A DNA stretch of 64,000 nt, from positions 2,666,001-2,730,000 of the forward strand of contig NZ_CP009244.1 in assembly GCF_001941425.1 (NCBI RefSeq). Direction: 5' to 3'. The position numbers were made by a program, and so were the translations under genes. This document shows positions 17,054-25,360 of the stretch, piece by piece (the stretch's first letter is position 1; each line of letters begins with the position of its first letter). This DNA comes from Corynebacterium ammoniagenes DSM 20306. Its GTDB lineage: Bacteria; Actinomycetota; Actinomycetes; Mycobacteriales; Mycobacteriaceae. Under the pieces are notes generated by a model. The model ran no database searches. It was given only the letters and a program-made list of their open reading frames with translations, and was not told the DNA's origin.

Positions 17054-17134
17054 GCCGCATCGCTAAGCGGCATCGCCAAACGCCGCGTCGAGCAGCAGCA
17101 ATGCTCGTGTCGGGTAACAATTCGGCCGCACATG

Positions 17135-17163
17135 TTGACGTGCATCACATTTAGCCATATACT
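17135..17163 (+). promoter_or_regulatory. paaA operon promoter
   Basis: TTGACG (17135-17140), a 17-bp spacer and TATACT (17158-17163) form a near-consensus sigma-A promoter 71 bp before the paaA ATG. The -10 box overlaps the start of the candidate PaaR operator, so repressor binding would block RNA polymerase. Confidence 0.7.
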
Positions 17164-17178
17164 GACCAACCATTCAGT
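17161..17178. promoter_or_regulatory. candidate PaaR operator overlapping the paaA -10 box
   Basis: ACTGACCAACCATTCAGT has 5-bp inverted arms ACTGA/TCAGT. The same 18-bp layout occurs before paaZ (ACTGACCGAGTAGACAGT), and both follow TAT so that each core reads TATACTGACC. Confidence 0.7.
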
Positions 17179-17233
17179 AAGTATTTGAATTTTCGACAGT
17201 TCACCATCCATTTCCCAAGGAGGGTTGCCCACC

Positions 17234-18217
17234 ATGACAACCGCAGAACGCTCCCTCGCTTCCGTTAGCGAAGACGACGTCGCCGGCCAGAAGCTTTTCG
17301 ATGAGCTCATCGCCGCCGACTCCCGCGTCGAACCCACCGACTGGATGCCGGAGGCTTACCGCAAGACTTTGGTGCGCCAGGTATCCCAGCACGCACACTC
17401 GGAAATCATCGGCATGCAGCCGGAGGCCAATTGGATCACCCGCGCTCCATCGCTCAAGCGCAAGTCGATCTTGATGGCCAAAGTCCAAGATGAGGCCGGC
17501 CACGGCCTGTATCTTTACTCCGCGGCAGAGACGCTGGGCACCTCACGCGATGAGATGGTGCAGCAGCTTATCGATGGCACCGCGAAGTACTCATCCATCT
17601 TCAACTACCCGGCGCGCACGTGGGCTGATATCGGAGCAATTGGCTGGTTGGTTGACGGCGCAGCTATTTGCAACCAGGTCCCGCTTTGCCGCGCATCCTA
17701 TGCTCCCTATGGCCGCGCGATGGTGCGCATTTGTAAAGAAGAATCCTTCCACCAGCGCCAGGGCTGGGAAATTCTGTATGAATTGGCCCATGGCACCGAG
17801 GCGCAAAAGCAGATGGCGCAAGAAGCCATCAACCGCTTCTACGGCCCCGCGCTGCAGATGTTTGGCCCACCAGATGCAGATTCCCCGAACTCCCAGCAGT
17901 CCATGGCGTGGAATATTAAGCGCTTTACCAATGATGAGCTGCGTCAGCGTTTCGTCGACATGATTGTTCCGCAGGTCGAGGCTTTGGGCTTGAGCTTTGA
18001 AGACCCAGACCTGAAGTGGAATGAAGAACGCGGCCACTATGACTTTGGTGAATTGGACTGGGATGAGTTCAAGGACGTCATCAAGGGCGAAGGTCCGTGC
18101 AACGTGCAGCGTATGCAGCGTCGTCGTCAAGCGCATGAAGACGGTGCCTGGGTGCGCGAGGCTGCTGCTGCCTACGCCGAGAAGTACCACGGCACCGCAT
18201 CCAGTCTGTCGGCCTAA
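17234..18217 (+). CDS. paaA: 1,2-phenylacetyl-CoA epoxidase, catalytic subunit PaaA
   Basis: A 327-aa diiron oxygenase subunit. With PaaC as structural partner, PaaB, and the reductase PaaE it epoxidises phenylacetyl-CoA at ring positions 1,2. The iron-ligand motifs EAGH ([14 protein letters not shown]) and EESFH ([14 protein letters not shown]) are both present. Length matches PaaA. The ATG at 17234 is preceded by AAGGAGG with about 10 nt spacing; the frame also allows TTG at 17225. It is the first gene of paaABCDE-G-J-F-H on the + strand. Confidence 0.95.
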   Translation: MTTAERSLASVSEDDVAGQKLFDELIAADSRVEPTDWMPEAYRKTLVRQVSQHAHSEIIGMQPEANWITRAPSLKRKSILMAKVQDEAGHGLYLYSAAETLGTSRDEMVQQLIDGTAKYSSIFNYPARTWADIGAIGWLVDGAAICNQVPLCRASYAPYGRAMVRICKEESFHQRQGWEILYELAHGTEAQKQMAQEAINRFYGPALQMFGPPDADSPNSQQSMAWNIKRFTNDELRQRFVDMIVPQVEALGLSFEDPDLKWNEERGHYDFGELDWDEFKDVIKGEGPCNVQRMQRRRQAHEDGAWVREAAAAYAEKYHGTASSLSA

Positions 18218-18262
18218 GTACCGCAACCACACTGATTTCAAAGAAGTTGAAGGAGTCACCTC

Positions 18263-18550
18263 ATGACTGAAAACCAATGGCCTATGTGGGAGGTCTTTGT
18301 TCGTTCCTCCCGTGGTCTCTCCCACGTCCACGCTGGTTCTTTGCACGCCCCTGATGCCACGATGGCGCTGCGCAATGGCCGAGACCTCTACACCCGCCGC
18401 AATGAAGGCAGCTCGGTATGGGTCGTTCCTTCCGAAGCCATCTCCGCAACGGATCCAGATTCCAAGGGTGGATTCTTCGAGTCCGCCAAGGGCAAGGCTT
18501 ACCGCCACGCCACCTACTACAACAAGAGCGAAGGGGTGCCTCACCTATGA
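18263..18550 (+). CDS. paaB: 1,2-phenylacetyl-CoA epoxidase subunit PaaB
   Basis: A 95-aa small subunit with the PaaB pattern: WPMWEVFVRSSRGLSHVHAGSLHAPDATMALRNGRDLYTRR. PaaB bridges PaaAC dimers and is needed for activity of the multicomponent epoxidase. GAAGGAG lies about 7 nt before the ATG. Its stop overlaps the paaC start by 4 bases (ATGA), indicating translational coupling. Confidence 0.95.
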   Translation: MTENQWPMWEVFVRSSRGLSHVHAGSLHAPDATMALRNGRDLYTRRNEGSSVWVVPSEAISATDPDSKGGFFESAKGKAYRHATYYNKSEGVPHL

Positions 18551-19383
18551 GTGGATTCGCAGCTGCTGATTCCGCCACCACCCAGTCTTTGGGCACAGCT
18601 ATTTCGGCGGAAGATATTCGCAACTCCGGCATCAAGGCCCCAGACGATGTTGCGCAATACGCCGCCATGCTTGGCGATGACGCCCTGATTCTGGCCCAAC
18701 GCTTAGGCTGGTGGATCTCTCGTGCCCCGGAGATGGAAGAAGATATTGCGCTTGGCAATATCGCACTCGATCTCATTGGCCACACCCGCTTTTTGTACAC
18801 CTACGCCGGAACTGCGTGGGATAAAACCGAAGATGACCTGGCTTATTTCCGCACCGAAGAAGAGTTTCGTTCCGCTCGCTTGGTAGAGCAAGAAAACGGC
18901 GACTTCGGACAAACCATTGCCCGCCAGTTGCTCTTTTCGCACTACCAATACGCGCTGTATGAAAAGCTGCAGGATTCCGCAGATGAAACTCTAGCGGCTA
19001 TCGCTGCTAAGGCCATCAAAGAAGTCGAATACCACGTTGACCACTCGAATCAGTGGATGCTGCGTTTGGGCCTAGGCACCGAAGAATCACACCGCCGCAT
19101 CTCCGCCGGTATCTACTACATGTGGCCTTATCTGGAAGAACTTTTCGAAGACTTAGAACTGCATAAGTCATTGGCCGAGAAAAATATCGCGGTCTTGCCG
19201 TCGAGCTTGCGGGACGAAACCCTGGCTCGCATCACCGAGGTGCTAGAAAAGTCCAGCGTTGAAGTGCCGAAGGTCAAGCCTGCTCGGTCTAATCAACGCT
19301 CCGGCCGCTTTTCGGAATACCGCGGCTATATCTTGGCAGAAATGCAATCGCTGGCGCGCCAGCACCCTGGCGCAACCTGGTAA
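18547..19383 (+). CDS. paaC: 1,2-phenylacetyl-CoA epoxidase structural subunit PaaC
   Basis: A 278-aa ferritin-like subunit that pairs with PaaA but is considered non-catalytic. Recognisable features are YAAMLGDDALILAQRLGWWISRAPEMEEDIALGNIALDLIGHTR and AIKEVEYHVDHSNQWMLRLG. The start is the ATG in the ATGA overlap with paaB. The open frame extends upstream into paaB, but that part is a shadow. The 15-bp gap to paaD contains the ribosome site AAAGGAGG. Confidence 0.95.
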   Translation: MSGFAAADSATTQSLGTAISAEDIRNSGIKAPDDVAQYAAMLGDDALILAQRLGWWISRAPEMEEDIALGNIALDLIGHTRFLYTYAGTAWDKTEDDLAYFRTEEEFRSARLVEQENGDFGQTIARQLLFSHYQYALYEKLQDSADETLAAIAAKAIKEVEYHVDHSNQWMLRLGLGTEESHRRISAGIYYMWPYLEELFEDLELHKSLAEKNIAVLPSSLRDETLARITEVLEKSSVEVPKVKPARSNQRSGRFSEYRGYILAEMQSLARQHPGATW

Positions 19384-19398
19384 AGGAGGTCCCACGCC

Positions 19399-19968
19399 AT
19401 GTCTGCAGCAACATCCCCCCATCCATTTGAAAAGCCCACTGTCTCCCCTTCCGATCACGAACTGCGTCCCGATAATGACGCAGACGCCGCGGTCTGGGAT
19501 ATTGCAGCCCGGGTTCCGGATCCAGAAATCCCGGTGATTTCGATTGCCGATCTGGGCATCTTGCGCGGCGCGCAGATGATTGATGGCACGGCCGTTGTCA
19601 CCATCACCCCGACCTATTCGGGCTGCCCCGCGATGGATCACATCACCGCCGATGTCACCGATGCGTTAAAAGACGCCGGCTTTGACCACGTCACGGTGGA
19701 TTTGGTGTTGCAGCCGGCATGGACGACGGACTGGATTACCGAAGTCGGAAAGCAGAACCTGCTGGACTATGGCATTGCGCCTCCGACCGGAAAAGCCGCT
19801 GTGGGCGGCCCGGTGCCGTTGACCCTCGCACCGCCTCCGGCCATCGCATGTCCGCGATGTGGGTCGAAAAATACTTCCAAACTTGCCCAATTCGGTTCAA
19901 CCTCGTGCAAGGCGCTGTATAGCTGCCGTGACTGTTTTGAACCTTTTGATTACTTCAAGGTGCACTAA
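19399..19968 (+). CDS. paaD: PaaD, maturation factor of the phenylacetyl-CoA epoxidase
   Basis: A 189-aa protein with a DUF59/MIP18-like domain (about residues 30-125: DPEIPVISIADLGILRGAQM, TYSGCPAMDHITADV) and a C-terminal zinc-ribbon region (CPRCGSKNTSKLAQFG...SCRDCFEPFDYFK). PaaD is thought to assist metal-centre assembly in the epoxidase complex. Its TAA overlaps the paaE ATG by one base, so translation is coupled. Confidence 0.92.
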   Translation: MSAATSPHPFEKPTVSPSDHELRPDNDADAAVWDIAARVPDPEIPVISIADLGILRGAQMIDGTAVVTITPTYSGCPAMDHITADVTDALKDAGFDHVTVDLVLQPAWTTDWITEVGKQNLLDYGIAPPTGKAAVGGPVPLTLAPPPAIACPRCGSKNTSKLAQFGSTSCKALYSCRDCFEPFDYFKVH

Positions 19969-21119
19969 TGACTGCTTCGCTGAAAAAGAAAAAGGCCACG
20001 TTTAATACGCTCAAGGTCTCCAAGGTTCGCCCCCTGACCGATAATGCCGTGGAAGTTTCTTTCGATATTCCGGAAGAACTCCAGGATGACTACGACTACG
20101 TCCCCGGCCAATACGTTGCGCTGCGCGCGACGATTGATGGCCAGGAACACCGCCGCTCCTACTCGATTTGTGATGTGCCACGCCCCGGGCGTTTGCGCGT
20201 TGCTATCAAGCGTGACCGCGGCGGCATCTTTTCCACTTGGGCCAATGACACGTTGGAAGCGGGCACGGAAATTGACGTGATGAACCCACAGGGTGCGTTT
20301 ATCTCGAAGACACACCTGACGGGTCTGAATAACCCTGAGGTCATCCGCGAGGAAATCGCGAAGTTGTCCAATCCGCACCTGGTGGCCGTGGCTGCTGGCT
20401 CTGGCATCACGCCGATTATGGCGATTGCGCAGACCGTGCTGGCAGAAAGCGAGGCCAGCACCTTCGAGCTGATTTTTGCCAATAAGGGCGGCGCCGGGGT
20501 GATGTTCGCCGAGGAAATCGGTGACCTGAAGGACAAATACCCCACCCGCTTTGCCGTGCACCACGTGCTCTCCCGCGAACAGCGCGTCAACCCGCTGTTT
20601 TCGGGCCGCATTGATGCTGAAAAACTGCAGTCGCTGCTCGATAATGTCATTCGCACCGAAACCATTGATGAATGGTTCCTGTGCGGACCATTCGAGCTGG
20701 TCCAGCTGGTGCGCGATGAGCTCAACTCCCGCAAGGTTGATGAGCAGGCCGTGCGCTATGAACTGTTTACCACCGGCAAACCCACCGGCAGCCAGCAGCA
20801 GACCGGCCGCGAGGTCGAAGTTGACCCTGAGGGCAATAACGTCGATATCACCTTCAACCTCGACGGACTCTCTGGTTCGGTGGAATCTCCTGAATCGGCG
20901 AATGAAACCTTGCTCAATGCCACCCTGCGTGCCCGCCCGGATGTTCCTTTTGCCTGCGCCGGCGGCGTGTGCGGTACCTGCCGCGCCAAGCTGGTTGAAG
21001 GCGAAGTGGAAATGGCGGAGAACTTCGCGCTGGAAAAGGATGAAATCGACGCCGGTTACATCCTCACCTGCCAGTCTCGCCCGAAGACCTCCACCATCAA
21101 AGTGGACTTTGACGCGTAG
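19968..21119 (+). CDS. paaE: phenylacetyl-CoA epoxidase reductase PaaE
   Basis: A 383-aa NAD(P)H:flavin-iron-sulfur reductase that feeds electrons to PaaA. An FAD-binding domain comes first (YDYVPGQYVALRATIDGQEHRRSYSICDVP), then the NAD domain (AAGSGITPIMAIAQTVL; FLCGPFELVQLVRDEL) and a C-terminal plant-type [2Fe-2S] ferredoxin domain with Cys330, Cys335, Cys338 and a fourth Cys near residue 368. This is the normal PaaE domain order. The ATG overlaps the paaD stop. Confidence 0.95.
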   Translation: MTASLKKKKATFNTLKVSKVRPLTDNAVEVSFDIPEELQDDYDYVPGQYVALRATIDGQEHRRSYSICDVPRPGRLRVAIKRDRGGIFSTWANDTLEAGTEIDVMNPQGAFISKTHLTGLNNPEVIREEIAKLSNPHLVAVAAGSGITPIMAIAQTVLAESEASTFELIFANKGGAGVMFAEEIGDLKDKYPTRFAVHHVLSREQRVNPLFSGRIDAEKLQSLLDNVIRTETIDEWFLCGPFELVQLVRDELNSRKVDEQAVRYELFTTGKPTGSQQQTGREVEVDPEGNNVDITFNLDGLSGSVESPESANETLLNATLRARPDVPFACAGGVCGTCRAKLVEGEVEMAENFALEKDEIDAGYILTCQSRPKTSTIKVDFDA

Positions 21120-21146
21120 CTTTCATCGCACAAGCAAAGGATTTCA

Positions 21147-21923
21147 ATGATTGATCTGCATCTGGATGACGACAACCACATCGCCGAGGTTGTGCTCAAC
21201 AACCCCAAGGCGATGAATGCCCTGGGCCCAGAAGACCTCCAGGAGCTTTCCGAGGCTTATGCCGAAGCGGAAAAAGCTGGGGTGCGCGCACTACTTCTGC
21301 GCGGCGAGGGTCGCGGGTTTAGCGCGGGCCGCAATATTAAAGGCCTGGATCCGCGCGATGATGATGCCACGGACTATCTGGCCAATAAAGTCACCCCGGT
21401 GCTCAAACAAATGGCGCAGTTTCCAGCCCCCACATTCGCCGCCGTCCACGGAGTCTGCCTCGGCGTGGGCCTGGGTTTGGCCATCGCCACCGATATTGTT
21501 TATGTCGCAGAGGATGCGAAATTTGGCTCGCCTTTTGCCAATCTCGGTGCCACGTTAGATTCCGGTGGGCACGCGCTATTCGTCGACAGGCTTGGTGCAC
21601 ACCGCGCGATGGACTTGATTGTCACCGGCGACATGATCTCTGGTGCCGAAGCAGTCCAGGCTGGGTTATTTTCCCGCGCTGTGCCTGCCGATGATCTTTT
21701 GGATTTCACCCGCGAGCGCGTCCAGCGTGCCGCGCACGGTGCTACTCAAGCGTATATCGCATCGAAAAAGCTCATTGCTGATATTCGCGATAACAAAACG
21801 GGGCTGTGGGACTCCGTTCATGATGAGAACTTCGCCCAAGGCGCACTGTGCTCCTCCGAGGATTACCTCGAAGGTTTTGCGGCCTTTAATGAAAAGCGCG
21901 CACCTGTCTTCCATGGCCGCTAA
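21147..21923 (+). CDS. paaG: 2-(1,2-epoxy-1,2-dihydrophenyl)acetyl-CoA isomerase PaaG
   Basis: A 258-aa crotonase-fold enzyme that converts the ring epoxide to oxepin-CoA. Evidence for PaaG over PaaF: the oxyanion-hole stretch GRGFSAGRNIKG, the catalytic-Asp motif TLDSGGHALF, and the end EGFAAFNEKRAPVFHGR, all PaaG-like. A second hydratase in the operon (23190-23978) carries the paired Glu residues of PaaF. The gene lies 27 bp after paaE with AAAGGA upstream of the ATG. Confidence 0.88.
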   Translation: MIDLHLDDDNHIAEVVLNNPKAMNALGPEDLQELSEAYAEAEKAGVRALLLRGEGRGFSAGRNIKGLDPRDDDATDYLANKVTPVLKQMAQFPAPTFAAVHGVCLGVGLGLAIATDIVYVAEDAKFGSPFANLGATLDSGGHALFVDRLGAHRAMDLIVTGDMISGAEAVQAGLFSRAVPADDLLDFTRERVQRAAHGATQAYIASKKLIADIRDNKTGLWDSVHDENFAQGALCSSEDYLEGFAAFNEKRAPVFHGR

Positions 21924-21978
21924 AGGGCCGTTTTCGGGCCACGACATGATTATTAACCAGCGATAATTAAGGATAAAT

Positions 21979-23190
21979 ATGACTGACTCTGATTCGAGTG
22001 CCTACCTGGTATCTGGGTTTCGCACCCCGGTGGGCAAATATGGCGGCGCACTGTCTTCGGTACGCCCGGATGATTTGATGGCATTGACCATTAAAAAGAC
22101 CGTCGAGGAAGCAGGACTGGATCCTTCTGCCGTCGATGAGGTCATCATCGGCAATGCCAATGGCGCCGGTGAAGAAAACCGCAATGTCGCCCGCATGTCA
22201 TGGCTACTTGCCGGCTACCCCGATACCGTGCCGGGTATTACCGTCAACCGTCTGTGCGCATCAGGTATGTCAGCGATTGCGCTGGCTACCGCGATGGTCG
22301 AATCAGGTCAAGCCGATATCGTGCTCGCTGGCGGCGTGGAATCCATGTCGCGTGGACCGTGGGTACTGGAAAAGCCCACCAAGGGCTTTGCTCGCCCCGG
22401 AGAAATCTTTGATACCTCCATTGGCTGGCGCTTTGTCAATAAGCAGTTCGCGGGCATGGACAAGATGACTTACTCCATGCCGGAGACCGCCGAAGAAGTA
22501 GCAAATGTGTTTAATATCAGCCGCGAAGACGCCGATGCTTTTGCGGCACGCTCGCATGCTCGCGCTTTAGCTGCCATTGAAGCAGGCAAGTTCGATGCGG
22601 AAATTGTTCCGGTGGAAGTCAAAGACCGCAAGGGCAATGTCACCGTTGTGGACACCGATGAAGGGCCGCGTCCGGGTTCCACCCCAGAAGTTTTAAGTAA
22701 ATTGCGTCCGGTCACTTCCCTTGGTGAGGTCACTACTGCAGGTAACTCGTCCACGCTTAACGATGGTGCTTCGGCGGTCATCGTGGCATCGCAACGCGGC
22801 ATCGACAAGCTGGGGCTTAAACCCCGTGCTCGCGTGGTGGCTAATGCTGCCCGCGGCTTGCAACCCGAAATTATGGGCATGGGCCCCGTGCTGGCTACCC
22901 GCGAGATTTTGTCCCGTAGCGGCTGGGACCTGGCGGAGGTCGATGCCGTGGAGCTGAATGAAGCTTTTGCCACGCAATCGCTCGCGTGCATGCGTGAGCT
23001 GGGTTTGGATGAGGAAAAGACCAACGCTTGGGGTGGTGCGATTGCCCTGGGCCACCCGCTCGGTTCTTCGGGCTCCCGTATTACCTTGACCCTGCTCAAC
23101 CGACTGGAAACCGAAGGTGGCACGCGCGGTATCGCCACCATGTGCATTGGTGTTGGCCAAGGCACGGCGATTGCGATTGAGAGGGTCTAA
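21979..23190 (+). CDS. paaJ: 3-oxoadipyl-CoA / 3-oxo-5,6-dehydrosuberyl-CoA thiolase PaaJ
   Basis: A 403-aa thiolase. The nucleophile Cys is in NRLCASGMSAI, then NEAFATQ, GGAIALGHPLGSSGSR and the second active-site Cys in CIGVGQG. In the PAA pathway PaaJ acts twice, on dehydrosuberyl-CoA and on 3-oxoadipyl-CoA. A paralogous thiolase (34556-35791) serves the catechol branch. The stop overlaps the paaF start by one base. Confidence 0.9.
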   Translation: MTDSDSSAYLVSGFRTPVGKYGGALSSVRPDDLMALTIKKTVEEAGLDPSAVDEVIIGNANGAGEENRNVARMSWLLAGYPDTVPGITVNRLCASGMSAIALATAMVESGQADIVLAGGVESMSRGPWVLEKPTKGFARPGEIFDTSIGWRFVNKQFAGMDKMTYSMPETAEEVANVFNISREDADAFAARSHARALAAIEAGKFDAEIVPVEVKDRKGNVTVVDTDEGPRPGSTPEVLSKLRPVTSLGEVTTAGNSSTLNDGASAVIVASQRGIDKLGLKPRARVVANAARGLQPEIMGMGPVLATREILSRSGWDLAEVDAVELNEAFATQSLACMRELGLDEEKTNAWGGAIALGHPLGSSGSRITLTLLNRLETEGGTRGIATMCIGVGQGTAIAIERV

Positions 23191-23978
23191 TGGCACATAT
23201 TGAAACTGTCAGTGAGTCTTTTACCGCACTGCAGGTTAGCCAGGAAGATGGTTTTGTTCTCGCGCGCATGAATCGTCCCGAGGTACGCAATGCGATTGAT
23301 GAAACCATGGTCAGTGAGTTTCACGCACTCTGTGGCGAGCTAGAACGTGAACCACAGATTCTGGTCATTAGCGGTTGCGTGGCGGAAACGTCCAAGGGAC
23401 CCCGCGGGATTTTTGCCTCCGGTGCGGATATCGCGCAGTTGCGTGAACGCCGCCGCGAGGATGCGTTGCGGGGAATTAACTCGGGCATTTTTCAGCGCAT
23501 CGCCAAGCTGCCCTCGCCGGTGATTGCCGCGATTGATGGCTTTGCTTTGGGTGGCGGTTTGGAATTGGCGCTCGCCGCGGATTTCCGAATTGCTACGCCC
23601 GGCGCGAAATTTGGTCAACCAGAAGCCAACCTCGGCATCATCGCGGGTGCCGGCGCATTGTGGCGGTTGAAAGAAACCGTGGGCAACCCGCTGGCGAAAG
23701 AAATCTTACTGGCCGGCCGCGTGCTCTCCGGCGAAGAAGCAGCTCAGTCACACCTGGTCAATGAGCTTTTTGCTGCCGATGAACTTGATGCCGGGGCGCG
23801 CGAGTGGGCGCAAAAGATTGCGTCACTTGACCCTTTGGCGGTGCGGTTGTCCAAGCAGCTTTTTGATATGCCGGTCGAAGCCCATCCAGCGGTGGACAAC
23901 ATCGCGCAGGCTGTGCTGTTTGAATCCGAAGCCAAGTTTGACCGCATGCAAGCATTTTTAGACCGCAAGAAGAAATAA
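23190..23978 (+). CDS. paaF: 2,3-dehydroadipyl-CoA hydratase PaaF
   Basis: A 262-aa enoyl-CoA hydratase. Both catalytic glutamates of the crotonase hydratases can be placed: FALGGGLELALAADFR and GQPEANLGIIAGAG. It hydrates 2,3-dehydroadipyl-CoA to 3-hydroxyadipyl-CoA, the substrate of the dehydrogenase encoded next. Its ATG overlaps the paaJ stop codon. Confidence 0.9.
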   Translation: MAHIETVSESFTALQVSQEDGFVLARMNRPEVRNAIDETMVSEFHALCGELEREPQILVISGCVAETSKGPRGIFASGADIAQLRERRREDALRGINSGIFQRIAKLPSPVIAAIDGFALGGGLELALAADFRIATPGAKFGQPEANLGIIAGAGALWRLKETVGNPLAKEILLAGRVLSGEEAAQSHLVNELFAADELDAGAREWAQKIASLDPLAVRLSKQLFDMPVEAHPAVDNIAQAVLFESEAKFDRMQAFLDRKKK

Positions 23979-24013
23979 CAACAAATAACAACTACGGAAA
24001 AAGGATGACAAAG

Positions 24014-24859
24014 ATGGCTGTACCTGAACAAGTTGGCGTGCTCGGCGGCGGACGCATGGGCGCAGGCATTGCGCATGCGTTTCTAGCAGCCGGAGCGACG
24101 GTCAAAGTCGTAGACATTAATGAAGAAGCTACCGCCGCGGCCAAAGCCCGAGTGGAAAAAGCGATTCAAGGTTCCATCGACCGCGGCGCCGAAGGCACTT
24201 TTGAGTCTTGGGCCGAGCGTTTGTCGTTGAGCACGGATGTCAATGACTTCGCCGGCTTTGAGTTGGTCGTTGAAGCTGTTCCGGAATCCATGGATTTAAA
24301 GACCACGGCGTTTAATAATATTGCGCAGGCGGCGCCGCAGGCTGTGATCGCGACCAATACTTCTTCGCTCTCGGTGTCGGAATTGGCAGACACGGTGGCA
24401 AATGATGTCATTGGCCTGCACTTTTTCAACCCGGTTCCGGCGTCGAAGTTGGTGGAAGTCGTCGTGGCTAAGTCCACCCCGGATGCTTTGGTAGAAACTG
24501 CAAAGGGCTGGGTGGAAGATTTAGGAAAGACCGCGGTGGTGGTCAATGACGCACCGGGCTTTGCCTCCTCGCGTTTGGGCGTGGCCATTGCCCTAGAGGC
24601 CATTCGCATGGTCGAAGACGGCGTGGCCTCTGCGCGCGATATCGATAACGCCATGGTCTTGGGCTATAAATTCCCCATCGGTCCGTTGGAGCTGACCGAT
24701 ATCGTCGGCTTGGATGTGCGCCTGGGTATTGCGGAATACCTCGAGTCCACCTTGGGTGAGCGCTTTACTCCCCCGCAGTTGATGCGCGATATGGTCGCGC
24801 GCGGAGAATTAGGGCGCAAATCCGGCAAGGGTTTTTATGACTATAAGGACGATGCCTAA
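24014..24859 (+). CDS. paaH: 3-hydroxyadipyl-CoA dehydrogenase PaaH
   Basis: A 281-aa NAD-dependent 3-hydroxyacyl-CoA dehydrogenase. The NAD motif GGGRMGAGIAHAF is at residues 11-23; the catalytic region LHFFNPVPASKLVEVV is near residues 138-153; the C-terminal domain has GYKFPIGPLELTDIVGLDVRL and ends GRKSGKGFYDY. I prefer the ATG at 24014, which has AAAAAGG 9 nt upstream; that site directly abuts the ATG at 24005. Its stop overlaps the convergent thioesterase stop by 4 bases, and no terminator is seen between them. Confidence 0.9.
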   Translation: MAVPEQVGVLGGGRMGAGIAHAFLAAGATVKVVDINEEATAAAKARVEKAIQGSIDRGAEGTFESWAERLSLSTDVNDFAGFELVVEAVPESMDLKTTAFNNIAQAAPQAVIATNTSSLSVSELADTVANDVIGLHFFNPVPASKLVEVVVAKSTPDALVETAKGWVEDLGKTAVVVNDAPGFASSRLGVAIALEAIRMVEDGVASARDIDNAMVLGYKFPIGPLELTDIVGLDVRLGIAEYLESTLGERFTPPQLMRDMVARGELGRKSGKGFYDYKDDA

Positions 24860-25260
24860 TTTTTCTTCTCCACGATGGCATTAGAGATTCGTGCCGTGCA
24901 CAACCTGCGGCCGGATTCATCTTCAATGACGATCTCATGGCTGGTCATCGTGCGTCCCAAACGGATTGCGGTGGCAGTGGCAGTCACTACTCCCGTATGT
25001 CCCGAGGCATGGTGGGTGGCATTGATATCTACACCCACGGCGACTTTGCCCATGGTTGAAGCATGGATGACCGCAGCCCAGCTGCCCACCGCTTCTGCCA
25101 GGCACACCATCGCCCCGCCGTGCAGCAGACCGAGAGATTGCCGGTTGCCATCAATAGGCATGGTGGCCACCACCTTCGAGGCAGATTCTTCAATCACCTG
25201 AACGCCCATTTTTTCATCGAGTTCGCCCAGCACAATCGTCCATGGCTCAACTTTTTCCAT
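24856..25260 (-). CDS. PaaI-like hotdog thioesterase (EntH/MenI type)
   Basis: A 134-aa hotdog thioesterase with GLLHGGAMVCLAEAVGSWAAVI and VGVDINATHHASG, the pattern of acyl-CoA/aryl-CoA thioesterases such as YbdB/EntH. It differs clearly from the PaaI at 16610-17053. It diverges from paaZ, sharing a 100-bp gap that carries a PaaR-like operator. A role in releasing CoA from stalled aromatic-CoA intermediates is inferred from position. GAAGGAAGAAAC precedes the ATG. Confidence 0.78.
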   Translation of the reverse strand: MEKVEPWTIVLGELDEKMGVQVIEESASKVVATMPIDGNRQSLGLLHGGAMVCLAEAVGSWAAVIHASTMGKVAVGVDINATHHASGHTGVVTATATAIRLGRTMTSHEIVIEDESGRRLCTARISNAIVEKKN

Positions 25261-25306
25261 TTGTTTCTTCCTTCTTTAAAAACACTGCAAGTAATGTGAC
25301 GTTCAT

Positions 25307-25327
25307 TATACTGACCGAGTAGACAGT
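25307..25327. promoter_or_regulatory. candidate PaaR operator and paaZ -10 box
   Basis: ACTGACCGAGTAGACAGT (25310-25327) has ACTG/CAGT arms with the same 18-bp spacing as the paaA site. It overlaps TATACT (25307-25312), giving the same TATACTGACC 10-mer as in front of paaA. It sits between the divergent thioesterase and paaZ and may serve both. Confidence 0.68.
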
Positions 25328-25360
25328 TATTGTCGAGCAGGTCGCTTTAGAAAGGCAAAA

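Noticed and set aside
17591..18544. 317-aa open frame antisense to paaA/paaB
   Set aside because: Spans two real genes on the opposite strand; no recognisable domains.
21147..21923. Calling this gene a generic enoyl-CoA hydratase (PaaF)
   Set aside because: The LDSGG motif and C-terminal end fit PaaG, and a proper PaaF with the paired Glu residues lies downstream.
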